Source: Ectocarpus siliculosus
Taxonomy: Eukaryota > Sar > Phaeophyceae > Ectocarpales > Ectocarpaceae
Direction: 5' to 3'
Length of the DNA: 64,000 nt
Assembly: GCA_000310025.1 (NCBI GenBank)
Contig: FN649751.1
Coordinates: 1,386,532 to 1,450,531 of the forward strand
In this document: in pieces, positions 10,533-23,200 of the stretch
Position numbering within the stretch: the stretch's first letter is position 1
How the letters are laid out: each line of letters opens with the position of its first letter
Translations under genes and position numbers: made by a program
Notes under the pieces: generated by a model
Database searches by the model: none
Told to the model about the DNA's origin: nothing
Seen by the model: only the letters and a program-made list of their open reading frames with translations

Positions 10533-13500
10533 TTACTCCTCATCCTCCTCCTCCTCATCATCATCATCATCTTCTATCGTCGGTCTACGCGGCTTCTTCG
10601 ACACGCTTCCACCGCCCCCCCCACTGCCTCGCCTCTTCTTGCCCGACGAGGACGCTTCGCCATCATCATCATCATCATCGTCGCTGCTTTCCTCCCCCTC
10701 CTCTTCCCCGGACGACGACTCGCTGCCGCTCTCCTCTTCTCCACTGCTACCGCCCTCCTCTTCCCCGCTGCTGCCGCTACCGCTCTCTTCCTCCCCGCTG
10801 CTGCTCTCCTCCTCGCCGCTGCCGCTGCTGCTACCGCTCTCTTCTTCCCCGCTGCTGCTGCTGCTGTTGTTGTTGTCGTCATCGTCGTCTTCGACCTTCT
10901 TCGCCTTACCCTTACCCTTCACCTCCGGATTTTTCGGCGATGCTGCAGACGCAGACGCAGCAGCAGCGGCCGGTTTCTTCGCAGCGGTAGCGGCAGCGGC
11001 AGCAGCAGTCTTGGGGGGTATCTTAGCCGTGGCGGTAGCAGCAGCGGCATCGGCCTTCTTCTTGCCGCCGCCCGGGGGGCGGGGAACGTCCAACACGCTC
11101 TGTTTGGAGTTGTAGAGAGTCTCGTACGAGAAGTTCCAGTCAGGGGGCACGTTCTTCGCCCACACGAACTTGTTTTGCAGAGTTTTCGGGAACCCCTGTT
11201 ACATGCTTTGGAATCGGAGGGAAAGGGGGGGTTTTCCGACTTCCCGAACGGGGGGGGGGGGGGGGGGGGGCAACGGAGCGCCCTACAGCCAACGCGGGGA
11301 AACTTTTCCGCGTCTGCCGCAACTCTGAGAATCAATGCAAGGTGATGGAGGCATGTTTGAAACAAGGAAAAAGCGGTGCGTCAGGCACCAAACGATACGT
11401 CGTGTTAGGCGTCAAACCAGTCTCTCGTTCTCGTGTGCCTAAAACAGTGCAGCCGTGACAGGTATCTACACTATCCACACTCGCTCTTGCCGTAGCCTCC
11501 CGCAGTTGCAGGATAAGGTACATGCCATGACCACAACATTGCGTGGCCGTTCTTGCCGAGATGACTTCAGTTCGATAAGGAGCGCAATAAGAACAAAAAT
11601 ACAGCCACCACGGCCAAACAGAGGTCGGGAGAGTTTCCTCATTGATCACATCCAACCGAACAGATTCCAACCCGACGTCTACAGCAGGACACCCTGGGCA
11701 AGCACGGCACACCAGCATGGGGAAGGCTTGCTTACGCGAGGCGAAAACCAACCCCACTTGCCTTTTCCACAGGGACCTCGTGACGCTTGCACCATGCCAC
11801 GCTCACGCGAGGGTCCATGTAGTTGATCTTGGACGTGCTCAGCGATACCTCCTTGTTGTCGTCACGATCCCGGATGTCGATCTGCGCCCCCCCCAAACAA
11901 ATCGACCAAAACAAAACAGGCATGAAAAAATGGAGGGAAAAATCAACACGCAACACTACCAGTACCACCATAGAGCAGCACTATAACAGTACTTACCAAG
12001 TAGAAGTTTTCGCGAGTGGTTGGGAAACTGCGAGAGACATGAAACACAGGGAGAGGGAGTGTCTTGACTCAAGCTACGACGAATATCGCCTGTGCCAAAC
12101 ACACTCAAGGTCGACAAGTGAAGCAGTGACACAACAAACACGAGACCATACTCGACACACGTGTTGAAAAAAACGTGGAATTCCACTTCGAAACATTTCT
12201 TTCAATTTTCGTGAACATGCTTCATCTCGACTCTCTTGTCTCTCTCACGAACGAGCGGAACGCTTTTAGTCAAGCTTCCAGCTCTAGTTTCGCCGTGGAC
12301 TCGCCAAAAACACCGAATGCTGGATCAAACCATGAGGGGATGACATGCACCACAGTGGAAAGAGCAACAGCAGCAGCGGCGGCCTTACCTGAAGCTTCTT
12401 GATCTTGTCGCCCCAACGTTTGATGCCCCTTCACACTCTCCGCGCTGGGGTTCTTGGCAAACAGGTGCATCGCCTCCTGCCTAGCCTGTTGCGCCGCTTT
12501 CCGTAAGGCCTTCGCAGTCTCGCCAGCCTTTGTCACCGCCACCTAGTTAGGCATCCAGTTGGGCGGTTGGGTGCACTGCTGTGTTAACGGACGGGCCTTG
12601 AAGTGAAACGTTTGTGTTTTGCCCCTTGCCCCGGGCAGCAAGTAAACTACTTGGTACCGTCCGTGTCAGCAAACAACCCGCCAACGTGTTGAACGAAACA
12701 AGGGGGGGGCGAATCCAACAGAAGCGGGCTCGCGGCGGGCGAGGGAGGGGAGGGGTAGTGCGATATTGCGGGACCCCCGGTTCAATAGCAGTACTGCAGA
12801 GAAGAGCATCTCCACCGCGGTGACTCACACCGTAGTCTACAGCAGAAACATTCGAAACACGCCCGCATGTAACGCAATCGGCAACCACCACCTGCATGTG
12901 CAAGCAGGACTTCTGCGTGCTCGAAAACTGCCTTCGAGACAGAGCAGCATGGCTGCGAAAGAAGGCATAGACCAGAAACAACAAATCATCTCACCCTTCA
13001 ACAGAAGACACAGAAAGCAAACCAGAAACGCACAAAACAAGTCATCATCACCCTTCAAAATAAGGCACGGACATCAAACCAGAAACGCGTAACAGTTCGC
13101 CATCAAACCCTTCAATAACAAGAACAGAAAACGAAACCCACGAACAAGGATTCGATCGCCGTCCATCACCTTCTCTGCGTCGGTCTTCGCGTTGGCCTTG
13201 ACCTTAGCCTTCTGGAGGGCCCTCACGGCACCTTCATCCTGTTGTCGTTCGACTTGAGCGGCACCGACCCCTTTCCGCTCTTGGTGGTTCTCAGCATCTG
13301 CTTCAGCTCCTGCGTAGCGAAAAAGATTAGCACGAGAAAGGGAGGGAGGGATGGGCGAAGACGATCAACGAACGCAAGACTGCAACAGAGAGTGAAACAC
13401 CTTGGTTTCAATTACGGCAACAGGACACAGGCCAGCTGGGAAGCAGACCTTGCGTTCGGCGAAACAAGGACGACGTCACCCGTACATAAAAGTGATGAGC

Positions 13501-13807
13501 CAACATGTGCTTACTCTCCCACACAAAACGAACAACCATTAACACAGGTCTTCCCAAAAATGGAAAAAACACACAGCTCCATAGAAGAAAAAAAACAAAA
13601 CAACGGGCGCGTAAAAAAAGCACACACAAAAAAGAAGACATCCACACAGAGAGAGAGAGAGAGAGCGAAACCTGCTTGGTACGCTTGTCGGCTCTGCTGA
13701 GCTTCTCCGTGAAATCCGCCCGGATCCTCCATGGCCTCGTCGTACTTGGCCATGTCGTCCATGCCCTTGAACGACGAGCTCGCAGCCAGCATCATCACGT
13801 AATTTGT
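10533..13807 (-). pseudogene. Topoisomerase I pseudogene, exons 6 and 11-14 only (R1)
   Basis: Minus-strand matches to the intact gene are: exon 6 (13673-13807, [26 protein letters not shown]), exon 11 (13170-13309), exon 12 (12389-12542), exon 13 with the tyrosine motif SKINYMDPR (11762-11881), and exon 14 with the acidic tail (10533-11195). Exons 7-10 are absent; intron sequence beside exon 6 runs straight into intron 10 sequence at about 13560. Those exons carry four of the five catalytic residues (the two Arg, Lys and His), so no active enzyme is possible. Exon 11 is 7 bases shorter and exon 12 is 2 bases shorter than in the intact gene, and both changes shift the frame. A nearby in-frame stop also removes the last few tail residues in exon 14. 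It could still be transcribed, but is best called a pseudogene. Confidence 0.85.
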
Positions 13808-13992
13808 CGGTCGCAGGCCTCCTTGAAACCCATGAACGATCGGAACGCCTCCATCCCTGCGATCCTGTGCTTGGCCTCGTCGGCCATGACCTTGTACGAG
13901 GTCGGTGGCGCTCCAATCGCTGAGGGGTTTCGAGGAGTCCTTCGGCCGTGGCAGCAACATGAACGGGCAACCAACACAAAGCGTCGGGACAG
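13808..13992 (-). pseudogene. Coiled-coil module fragment fused to topoisomerase exon 6 (R1)
   Basis: Directly upstream of the exon 6 remnant the minus strand reads SYKVMADEAKHRIAGMEAFRSFMGFKEACDRQ, a form of the module (E-x-F-x-S-L-L-G-F-K-x-A-Y in the coiled-coil gene), in the same frame as [15 protein letters not shown]. Further upstream is LRGFEESFG-like sequence shared with R3 at 58030-58075. The intact topoisomerase has [12 protein letters not shown] at this place instead. Confidence 0.6.
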
Positions 13993-14261
13993 ATGCAACC
14001 GTTAATCCACTGGTGTCTCGAAGCCCTCTTAAACGTCCTTTGGCCGCACGAGGAAAAGTGTTAGGGTTAGGAGGTCCGCTTCGTCGTTAAGTATCCTGCA
14101 CCCTCGCCCTCCTGTGGCTAAAAAGTAGGGGAGGGACGGAGGGGGTGGAGGGGGAAGAGGGCAGGGAGAACCAGCCTGGTTATCACAGCAGTATTACGAC
14201 AGAGCGATGATTGAATGTATCACGTAGGGCGATATGAGCGATTGAGCGATGCTGGAGAGTC

Positions 14262-14804
14262 GTGCGTGAGGTGGTAACTACTGCAGGCGCAAAAACACGC
14301 CTGACTCTATTGTATCATAGCGGCGGCGCAAAGCAACCAGTACTCAAGAATGGGAACAAGAAAAGCAGACCACACGGCTTGCCAAACGTGCTTTACTACT
14401 CCCTCGGGCATGGTTCTCGGGCACCAAAACGACAGAAACATCGGTTGGTCCTACATGCACAACGAACGAAACTTGACCATGGAAGACGAAAAGGGCCTTA
14501 TCTCATCCACACGAATAAATGCGAAAAACCCAAGAGGTACAGCAGTGACTACACACAGAAGGCCAAGCACCAGCACGCGAAGAACAATCACCTGCGGGGA
14601 GGGCTCGTCTACCAGAACGTCGATGACATCGCAAACAGCCCACAGTGTTGACGCGAGAAGAGTTGCCGGGGCTGTCTGAGTACGCCTTCTCGAACCCCAA
14701 CGTGGATTCGAACGCCTCCACCTTACCCTGCTGAGCTTTTTCTCGAGCGCGTTCAGCGCGGCCGACGCCACTCTACCCGCCTCTTCGTGGTCCGTGACAA
14801 TCAA
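14262..14804 (-). pseudogene. Inverted copy of the coiled-coil module and membrane tail (R2)
   Basis: R2 counterpart of 349-888. On the minus strand it reads EEAGRVASAALNALEKK, then after a frameshift TLWAVCDVIDVLVDEPSPQ and VIVLRVLVLGLLCVVTAVPL, matching the end of the gene at 18487-20202. Its 3' flank also matches about 20200-20440. It is better preserved than the R1 copy across the membrane segment. Confidence 0.75.
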
Positions 14805-15220
14805 GAGGGGGGGAGAGTGGCGTCGACCGCACTAAACCAGGTTGAAAACAACGCCAAGCAGGCTGATGTGGAGGCGTTCGAATCCCTGTTGGGATTCGAG
14901 CAAGCCTACGCGAACAACCACTGCAACTCTTCTCGCGTCAACACTTTCTGGGCCGTGTGTGATGTCATCAACGAGCTGGTAGACGAATCCCATCAGGGAT
15001 TCATGTTCGTGAAGGGCTACGCCGAGAGCCACTGCAATTATTCTCGCGTCAACACTCTCTAGGCTGTGTAACGAAGAGGCGGCTAGAGTGGCGTCCGCCG
15101 CGGTGGACGAGATTGCCGAGGAGGCCGAGCGCAAGGTCGCGGAGCTGGAAGCGTTCGAACCGTTGTTGGGTTTCAAGGACGCGTCAGGCGGTGGCCGCAA
15201 CACGAACAAGGAACTTCATC
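14787..15220 (+). pseudogene. Two tandem partial copies of the coiled-coil module (R2)
   Basis: The first copy (about 14800-15062) reads GGRVASTALNQVENN, EAFESLLGFEQAYANN, SSRVNTFWAVCDVINELVD, then a second short YAESHCNYSRVNTL, before a stop. The second (15070-15210) reads NEEAARVASAAVDEIAEE and LEAFEPLLGFKDA. The arrangement is head-to-head with the minus-strand copy to the left. No gene boundaries can be set. Confidence 0.6.
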
Positions 15221-15249
15221 ACCCCTGCATGTCAAGTCAGCAACAATAA

Positions 15250-18008
15250 CGTAGGGGCGTACAGGGGACCAATCCCACGGGACCGGAAGTGCCACCGCCG
15301 TACACATAACAAACCCCAACAAAAGCTCCTGCAACTGGTGTTGTGTTGTATTGATGTAGCCTACTTTTGTTGAGATTCAAGTCACCGGCCGGTCTCGTCA
15401 TACCGCGGGAGGGGCAGAGTCACTGCCGTTCCAATACGTTTGGATCAGTCATCTCCACGTGCAGCTGACCGTCAAAGCGCTTGTCATCCTAATGTTGTCT
15501 CCTCGCCCAGAGCTTGTCAGCGCCCGACTGGTGCAAGGTTGCGGCCGTTGGTCAGTAATAGAAGCGCGCGGGGAGCGGCGGGGTGGGCACAGAAGAGAGT
15601 TGCCGTCAAATAGCAAATGCACGAAGCAAGCGATCAGGGTATCGAATGCCGCGGGGAGCAAAACGTCCGCAAAGGAAGTACAGTAGACCGTCCGCCCGCG
15701 TGCACAGAAGAGTTGGGCGGAGGGAGCCAGCAGACCAAACATACCAGAATATGCGCTTTGTAGCGTAGAACCACGTCTGTCTCCCAATCGTCCCACCGTA
15801 GGGGTGGGGGAGCATCTCAAAGAGTTGGTGCATTTCGATCACTGACCACGCACTCCTCTCTCTCTCCCCTTGAAACAGAGACAGCCGCCGCCGGGTGCTC
15901 TTCAACTACCGTATTGTCTACCATCCTTTTCTCAGTGAATATTTGCCAGGGGAGTGGACAGGGGCGAGAGAGGCTCAATCCGCAAGCCGTCTGACTTCGC
16001 AGGTGACATGTCCGACAAATAAGATCGATAGCGATTTGATGTACTGCCCAGCAACTCCACCGCTCGCTCCCACCCGACAAACGAGGCCGAACAAAATGAA
16101 CGACAAACCACGCAGCAAGAAATAGCACGTCATCACAATATCACCAATCAAGTGCAGCAGACATACATATGGTGCAAACGACACCCTTTTTCTCTCCCCG
16201 GTCGAGGTGAAGTGACAATCCGCATGGCTGGTGCTGCCCGCGAGTAGAAAGTCGAAAGTTGAAGTACGACCATACAATATGTAGTCTATGTAGAATGCTG
16301 TATACTGTGGTCTAGGTAAATAGACTAGTCTACACTGCCGAGGGTTCCTCTGTGGTGTAACCACGGTTTTGGTTCACATGTCTTCAGAACGAAAAGCTCT
16401 GCCGCATACCAGCACTAGGCACAACAATGCAATACAGCTGTACAAGAGACTCAAGGCTCTAGGTGGGCTGGTGCAGGAAGCCCAACAGGGCGGGTGATGG
16501 TGAAAATGCTCCGTCAACAGGACACAAAAAGACAGCAAGACAGCGGAAACAGGCCTGAGTTCCACCCCGTTCCTCACCTGCTGTACACGTAACATGCTTG
16601 ATGGTCCACTCCACAGGCTTGCCTCCTTTTCATGGGGTGTGAAGTCGCCGGGCAGGGTTTGCAGCAAGCCTTGTCCGTACAGAAGTAGGCACGAGCAGGA
16701 GCACGACACAGCAGACGGCAGAAGGCCGACCCAAGTGGACAAGTAAGTGGACAACTTGGTGCGGAAGGCTGTGGAGCACGCGGGACGGAAAGCACGACCG
16801 GCAGAGAGGCACATCACATCACCCAGCCCGTCCTCACCCATCACACCACCGGAGTTCGGAGTTCGGAGATCAGAAGCTCAACAACAACGACCAATGTACA
16901 TAGAGCAGCTGGCACGCTGGCACCGAGCACACTCAAGCACATTAGCACATGCAGCATGCAGCTGCAGTCAATACTGTCATTCGCTGACGGTTCCGGTCGC
17001 GAACCGGCACGGGAACCAGTGTACGCTGCATACCTCACCGAACAGACCAGGACCAGGAGATGGGAGAGGGGGTGAGCGGGAGAGCTACACGTGGATTTGT
17101 GGGTCAGGCTCACGGCCCGGAGTCATGGCTGATTCCGCCCAAACCAGCTGCTACACTTTCGATATGTCGCTATGCAGACCGTGTGGTGAATTGCGCCTCT
17201 TTGTTCTCGTGACTGCGCCTTCAGAGGGCGGTCAAGCACAACCTACATTCCTCTCAAAAAATCGCTGAAAAAATTCAAATTGATTTCCAGGATCCTCGAA
17301 TAGACTCGCCGCAGGTCGTCAGTGTTGCTCGAGTTGCTGATCTGTTCGGATAGGACGCCTGCACGGCAAGCACCTGAGCTGCTGTGGCCATCATCTGAAA
17401 GTTCCACGAGTATGGTAGACCCTTGCACTCCAACCGATCCATCCGGTTTGGCCCCGTGCTGTGTGTTCATCTCGCTTGCTTGACCCCGTCGCCTCCCGCT
17501 CTCTCGTGATCTGTAATGTCTCTGTAATCTTTTTGATGAGACAGGATGAACATGACAGGAACGGACACGCTGAGACAAGCGGACGTGTAGGTGTACTTGA
17601 TCGGAGATGCACAGCAATACAGCAACCGGAGTCACCCCGAAAGCTGGGGAATATCGTGCACAAGGCGACAATACCACATGGATGGGTAGGTAGCACCAGA
17701 ACCGTTGTGCCTTGCACCGCGGCGTGGGCATTCATCCGCTCTGTCTGGACGGACGGACGATATCACCCCATGAACACCGTTTTGCTTTTGCCGCCCAGAC
17801 CCAGAAATTCAAAATCTGTGCGTCTGCTTCGAATCGAGTTCGTGCCATGTTGGCCAATATCGGTTGGTGTTGATGATGCAAACTCTTCCTTCCCGACTGA
17901 ACCCGCACACTATAGACTACATAGGTGGACTGCTGTACTGTGCAGACCAAGCGGCAGCACGGCAGCATGCAGCAGCAGTTGCACACAATGTGTCATGAAT
18001 GACGGATC

Positions 18009-18046
<38 letters not shown>

Positions 18047-18486
18047 TGACTCTCATTCTCACCTTTACTCCGAACCTCTCCTCACCGAAACGAGGATGTC
18101 TGTTCGATGCGTTGCACCACGTACCAGCATCTATCTCCTCCAATGCCGGCAAGAGCTCAGCCGCCACGCCCAGCACGTCCAGTCCATCCACACAGCGTCT
18201 CGACTACGGGGATGTGTACCGTAAACAATCGTACATGCTGTTTCCCTCACACACACATGACCGCCGATCGAGCGTCCCAAGAGAGCGATGCAGAGAGACG
18301 GGGGGGTAGGGGGGCTGGTATCCAACACGCATTGCACGAACCCCCTTCTCCCTCTCGTGGCGGTGGGTGCTCCCGGCCCACACACTCATTCCTCTCTCGC
18401 GCTCTCCTCTCAGCAGACGCTAGACTGGACTGCTGTACATCGCCGACTTCGAGCCTCCTCACCATCGGGATACTCTTCAAGTCATC
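15250..18486. other. Upstream region of the R2 coiled-coil gene, no gene recognised
   Basis: Matches 1305-4525 of R1. An open frame of 282 codons (17461-18309, with a polyglutamine run from the CAG tract) exists here but is shortened by a stop in R1. It has no recognisable domain and is not called a gene. Confidence 0.5.
18010..18045 (+). repeat. CAG trinucleotide repeat, 12 units (R2)
   Basis: Twelve perfect CAG units against seven in R1 (4064-4084). Confidence 0.95.
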
Positions 18487-20202
18487 ATGCCTGCTACTAC
18501 AGCCACTTTCACCTCCACCTTCAAGATCACCACAAGCGCTACCTTGGCCATGCGCCTGGCCTCTGTCAACAACGGCCGCACCATCCCCAACAAGCGGATG
18601 AGGAACGAGCTGGATGGGGATGACCTCGCCTTCGACCTCGAGGCCAACCGGCCGTGTAAGAGGCACCGGATCCAGTACTATACCGAGGTGAGATCCCACT
18701 GCCGCTGTAGGTGATCATTTATCTTTCCCCCTCGCTGAGAGACTTGGGTTGGCTGCTGGCCCAAGTGGTTGCTTTTGGGGACGGATGGCTGGCACTCTTG
18801 GAGAGATCCATTAAAAGCAAGGATTCGTCAGGGGTTGAAGGGTTGGCTACGGGGAGCGACCAGCAGCTGTTGAGGTCACACGCAGCGCGGAGGAAACCAC
18901 TGACCATAGGCTCCTGTCGTACCACACGGCTACCGAGCAAACCTCACACTCGCGCTGGCCCACTGCTGTCCCTCGCCGCTTGTGATTGCCGCGTGTCCAT
19001 CATTGGTGCCCACATGAAAACACCATTTCCCCCGGGACCATCCAATTGCTGTCGTTCATATCCGGGCTCTCCCCTTTTCCCGCAATCCTCCAAGCAGTCC
19101 ACACGCGCACGACTGAATGCGAAACACACCAACCTCCTGGCACAAATGAATCAGTTGGAGCAATCGAGATTTCATTTTTCTGTCCATGAAATTGAGCCAC
19201 AACCTCGCACAGCCTCTCAACCAACGCACATGCCACGCACATACCACCGTGTAACCGATCTGCCCTGCACACAACCTCCATCTTCAACCTCAAACTGACC
19301 CCATACAATGTACTCCTCCCGGATGTGTGTCACTGTTCACGCTCGATCTGCAGGCGGAAGAGGACCTGTTGGTGTCGATTCTCGTTCAGGGATACGAGAA
19401 CGCGGTGAAGGACAGCCCGTGCCCTCAGGCGGAGCAGCAGCACCAACACACCACACCCAAAGACGAGGCCCTCTACGCGGCCATGAAGGAGCATGAAGCC
19501 TCTACCGCCGCCCTCGCCGCCAGGGCCAAAGTATACGCGCAGCAAGTCGCCGCCGCATCGGAGGATCTTCAGAAGGCGATCGCCGAGGCCCGCGAGCAGG
19601 AGGCCATCGCGGACAAGGCGCGTGCCAACAGACATTACCGCGCCATGCAGTACGTCGGTGCGTCCGCCATCTATGAGGGGTCCCAGCTTTATGACGAGCC
19701 TTGCCGGGAGCAGTGCAAGAAGCGGGCCAGGCAGGAGCGGAAGCCGATGCCCTTCAGCGACTTACAGCAGGCCTCGGAGGATGATATCTATGAGTTGATT
19801 TGGCTCCAGAGGCAATCGCACCTGCAGGAGGCCAGGAAAAACTTCGAAGCAGAACAGAAGACCCTCCTCACGAAGAAGGCGGAGCGGGACCAGCTCGCCC
19901 GCGAGCACGACAAGGCGGAGACAGCGGCATCAGCAGCGCTAGAGTCCCTCAGAAAAAGAATGAAGCAGGCCGAGGTGGACGCGTTTGACTCCCTGCTGGA
20001 ATTTAAGCAAGCCTACGCCGACACTCCCTGCGACTCTTCGCGGTTCAACACCCTCTGGGCCGTCTGCGATGTGATCGACGAGCTGGTGGACGGGCCCTCC
20101 CCGCAGGTGATTGTTCTTCGCGTGCTGGTGCTTGGCCTTCTGTGTGTAGTCGCTACTGTACCTCTTGTCTTCATACGCATTAACAACTATTCGTGTACAT
20201 AG
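18487..20202 (+). CDS. Coiled-coil, tail-anchored protein of unknown function (R2 copy)
   Basis: Exons are 18487-18687 and 19354-20202, with the same splice sites as the R1 copy, giving 349 residues. Very few substitutions separate the two proteins (for example ANRHYRAM here, ANRHDRAM in R1). The coiled coil, the module and the membrane segment are all kept. The C-terminal end differs because of a one-base length difference after VPLVF: it ends IRINNYSCT here and LRIKQLFVYIDR in R1, which affects only the residues beyond the hydrophobic segment. The gene lies 3' of and convergent with the topoisomerase I gene, about 4.2 kb away. Function is unknown. A role as a membrane-attached coiled-coil scaffold is only a guess from composition. 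Confidence 0.6.
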
Positions 20203-23200
20203 ATAGATAGGCCTTTCTTGTCTTCATGGTCAAGTTTCGTTTGTTGTACCCCTGTAGAACCAACGTGAGTCTTGTTTTAGTTTGCGAGAACCATGCCATA
20301 GAAAATGGTACAGCGCGTTTGGCAAGCCGTGCGGTCTGCTACTCTTCGTCCCACACTTTGGTGCTGGTCGCTTTGGGTCGCCGCTGCAACAGAGTCTGTC
20401 GTGTTCTTCTTGTGCATGCCGTACCCGCTCATGCACTTTCTCTCCAGCATCGCACCTTCGCTCATATCACCTAACGTGAGGCTGAACTCGTTCGCTCTGT
20501 CATACATGTTACTATTCAATGTTATTTACCAGGCTGTTTCTCCTTGCCCGCCCCCCCCCCCCAACTACATTTTTGCTACAGCAGAGAAAGAGTGCGGGTC
20601 GCAGGAGGACCAAGCGGACGAGGTCCTCCCGCTAAGGACGACACAAGTACACAACAGTGCTTGGACACCGTAACTACATGCGAATTTTCTCTGAACGCGT
20701 GTGCTTGTGGCTAGTCGGTGTTGTTCCTGTTGCTGCTTTCATACAGGATGTGTTTGTGGGGTCATGCTTGTGTGACATGCGTAGTGTTGATGGCGATGGC
20801 TACAGCAGTTTGCCTGTGCCTAGCAACAACTGCTGCGGATTTTGCTTCGTTTGAGCCTCCCATCGTAACGCCTAGGCGTGGATTCGTGTGAGATGTCCGA
20901 GGAAAAACCGCCTGCGGTATGGGGTAGTTATTTTTGGTGGTGTCGATCTAGAGGAGCAGGGAGATTTTGGAAGTGCATGCGGACTGACCGTTGGTTGTGT
21001 AGAACAATTTGCTCAGGTTGCTCCTTGGTTGAATCTCCATGTTGTGGTCTCTTCTCGCGTCAAGAGTCACGGTGTGCTCGGAACCCGTACGTTCATTCGT
21101 GCGGAACTACGAAGCACCCGTCTTGGCGCTAGCAAGCTCTGTACAATGTGGTTGAATACACACCATAGGAGACTCTGCCACCCAGTGGGCGAGGAGCAAT
21201 TGTTTTTCTGTGGGGGTGGGGGCAGAATACACGGGAATCAACTTGGTTTGATCTCCACAAAGAACGGTATTTAGTCTCTCTTTCTCGCGTCAAGCTCACA
21301 GCAGTGTGCTCGGAAACCGTGCGTCAGTGCGGACATACGATGCACCTGTCTTGGCGCTTGGAAGAGCTCTGTACCATGTGGTTGAAACCATGCCGTCGGT
21401 CGTGTAAAATAGCGAGGAGCACTTTGGGAGGGGGCGGTCGTGATAAAGAACAAAAGACCACGTAGTTAGTTAATGGCACGGTAGAAGTGAGTGTCGCGTT
21501 GTCTACGAAGGCATTATTAATTGTTAACGAGTGCGGGAGATACGTACATGGATGCTGTTGCGCGGTCACTGTAGGTAGGGATGAGAATCTGTGCCGTCCC
21601 ACCATCGTTCTTGTGTTGAGTAATTGACGTAGGACACGTCGGTCGGTCGCGTGACGCCACACATACATACGTTTACGTTCTTTGTTGTTCAAAAACGATA
21701 CTTCATTGTACTTGTAGGTTGGCATCGTGTTTGATTGTTGGTGCTGTGTGTAGCCAAGCCGAGGGATGCTACAGTAACTTTCGTTGTGTGTGGTGAAGTA
21801 GTTATTTGAAAGAAAAGTTTACTCGTCCAACAGACAGAACAGAATGGCGTTTGTTGGTGGAACATTTTTCGAATTGTAGCCTCATCATTATAGTTGTTCG
21901 GAAACCTGGGGTCACGAGGGGAAGAAATTCGAACCCCCGTCCCTGTCATTCCTTTGAGAAGAGAGCACGAAGTGGTGTAGCATACCGAGTAACGAGCGGA
22001 AGCTGCAGAGCGCGCGAAGAGAAGGAAGGACAGCAGTGGCCGCGCAACGTAGGAAGCGGCAGTATAGCAAAAACCCCGCCCTCCCATTCCTTTTCTTTCG
22101 GAGGTGGGGGAATAAGCTCGGGAGTAATCGGTTTCTAGTTGGGGTGTTGTAGAATGGTGTGTACCATTGGGGCTTGGTCAGGTTCGGGACTCGTGCGTTT
22201 GCAGTCGCAGTCACCCGGCTGGTATTATTTGCGGGGAGTGAGGCAGGTTTGAAAGAGTCAACGCCGCGCCTCGTAGTTACTGTGGCTGGTGAGACGAGGG
22301 GCGTTCCGTGTGTCTCACTCCCCAACGTGTCTCCTAGAAACCGAAGAAATAATGAAGCAATTCGAAAGAAAACAACAATAAACACACACATTTCGTCGAC
22401 CTGAGAAAACCACCTGGACAATGGATGGGATTTTGTGCGCCCTTCTCTGGTTGGTCCGAAAGCCTACTGTAGATTTTTCGAAGGCCGTGGCGTGCGCCGA
22501 CCGTGTCGCATGCAGTGCTTCGCTTCGAAACCAACGCAAGAAGCATGCTGACGAAAATCTCAAAGGCGGCAAGCGTGATGCTAGTTGGTGAGTCGAAAAA
22601 AGGGCAGCTACAGCAGCACATCCCACCATCCGCTACGTTCGATGAGCGTGCTTTCATAATGCAGCAGCGCGGAACGAGAGCGTTAAAACCGCAACCTTGC
22701 AGGCATTGAAGGACGGACGGACGGACGTAAGTTTGTTTAGGCGTTCGATTCTCGACGTTCTGGCGCAAGCCCGCCGGCCAGCACCCACAAACAAGCAGCA
22801 CATTTCGCAGAGTGCAGCGACGGGTGTAGGTCTACAAAGTCGACAACTCATGCAGAGAAACTTGGGAGTTCTTCCTTATGTTCCTTATGTATATGATGTA
22901 CGCCATCACCCCACCACCAACAACAACAACACGCACATGTAAGAGAACCCCAACCGCTGCAAACCATCCTCGGTGAATAACGTGTCAGGTTTTCGAACCG
23001 CCATGCTTCCAAGTCCTCACGGCATACCTTTGCTTCTTCGCCGAAAGCAGCATCACCCCCTTCCAAGCCATGGTAACCTCTCCAACCCCCTTCTCTCTCT
23101 CTTTCTCTCCCTCTCAGGCTGCTGAAATATTGTCCAAGCATGGCAGGCACGCGCGATTCTCCCACCGCTGTGACCTTAGTGGCGGCAGCTGGCGTTGGCG

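Larger units (their letters stand above)
97..13992 (+). repeat. Segmental duplication copy R1 (direct)
   Basis: The segment is nearly identical to 14003-27470 at an offset of about 13945-13961 bases. Matching landmarks are the coiled-coil gene (4526 against 18487), the 128-codon open frame at 6929 against 20888, and the topoisomerase tail. Differences are scattered substitutions and short indels, mostly in simple repeats. R1 parts from R2 at about 13560, where it jumps from topoisomerase intron 10 sequence to the 3' border of exon 6. From there to about 13992 it matches R3 instead of R2. The left limit is approximate because bases 1-96 match 13920-14000 only weakly. Confidence 0.93.

Noticed and set aside
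17461-18309. 282-codon open frame with a polyglutamine run in R2
   Set aside because: Shortened by a stop in R1, no recognisable domain, and a Cys/Arg/Ser-rich composition typical of chance frames.
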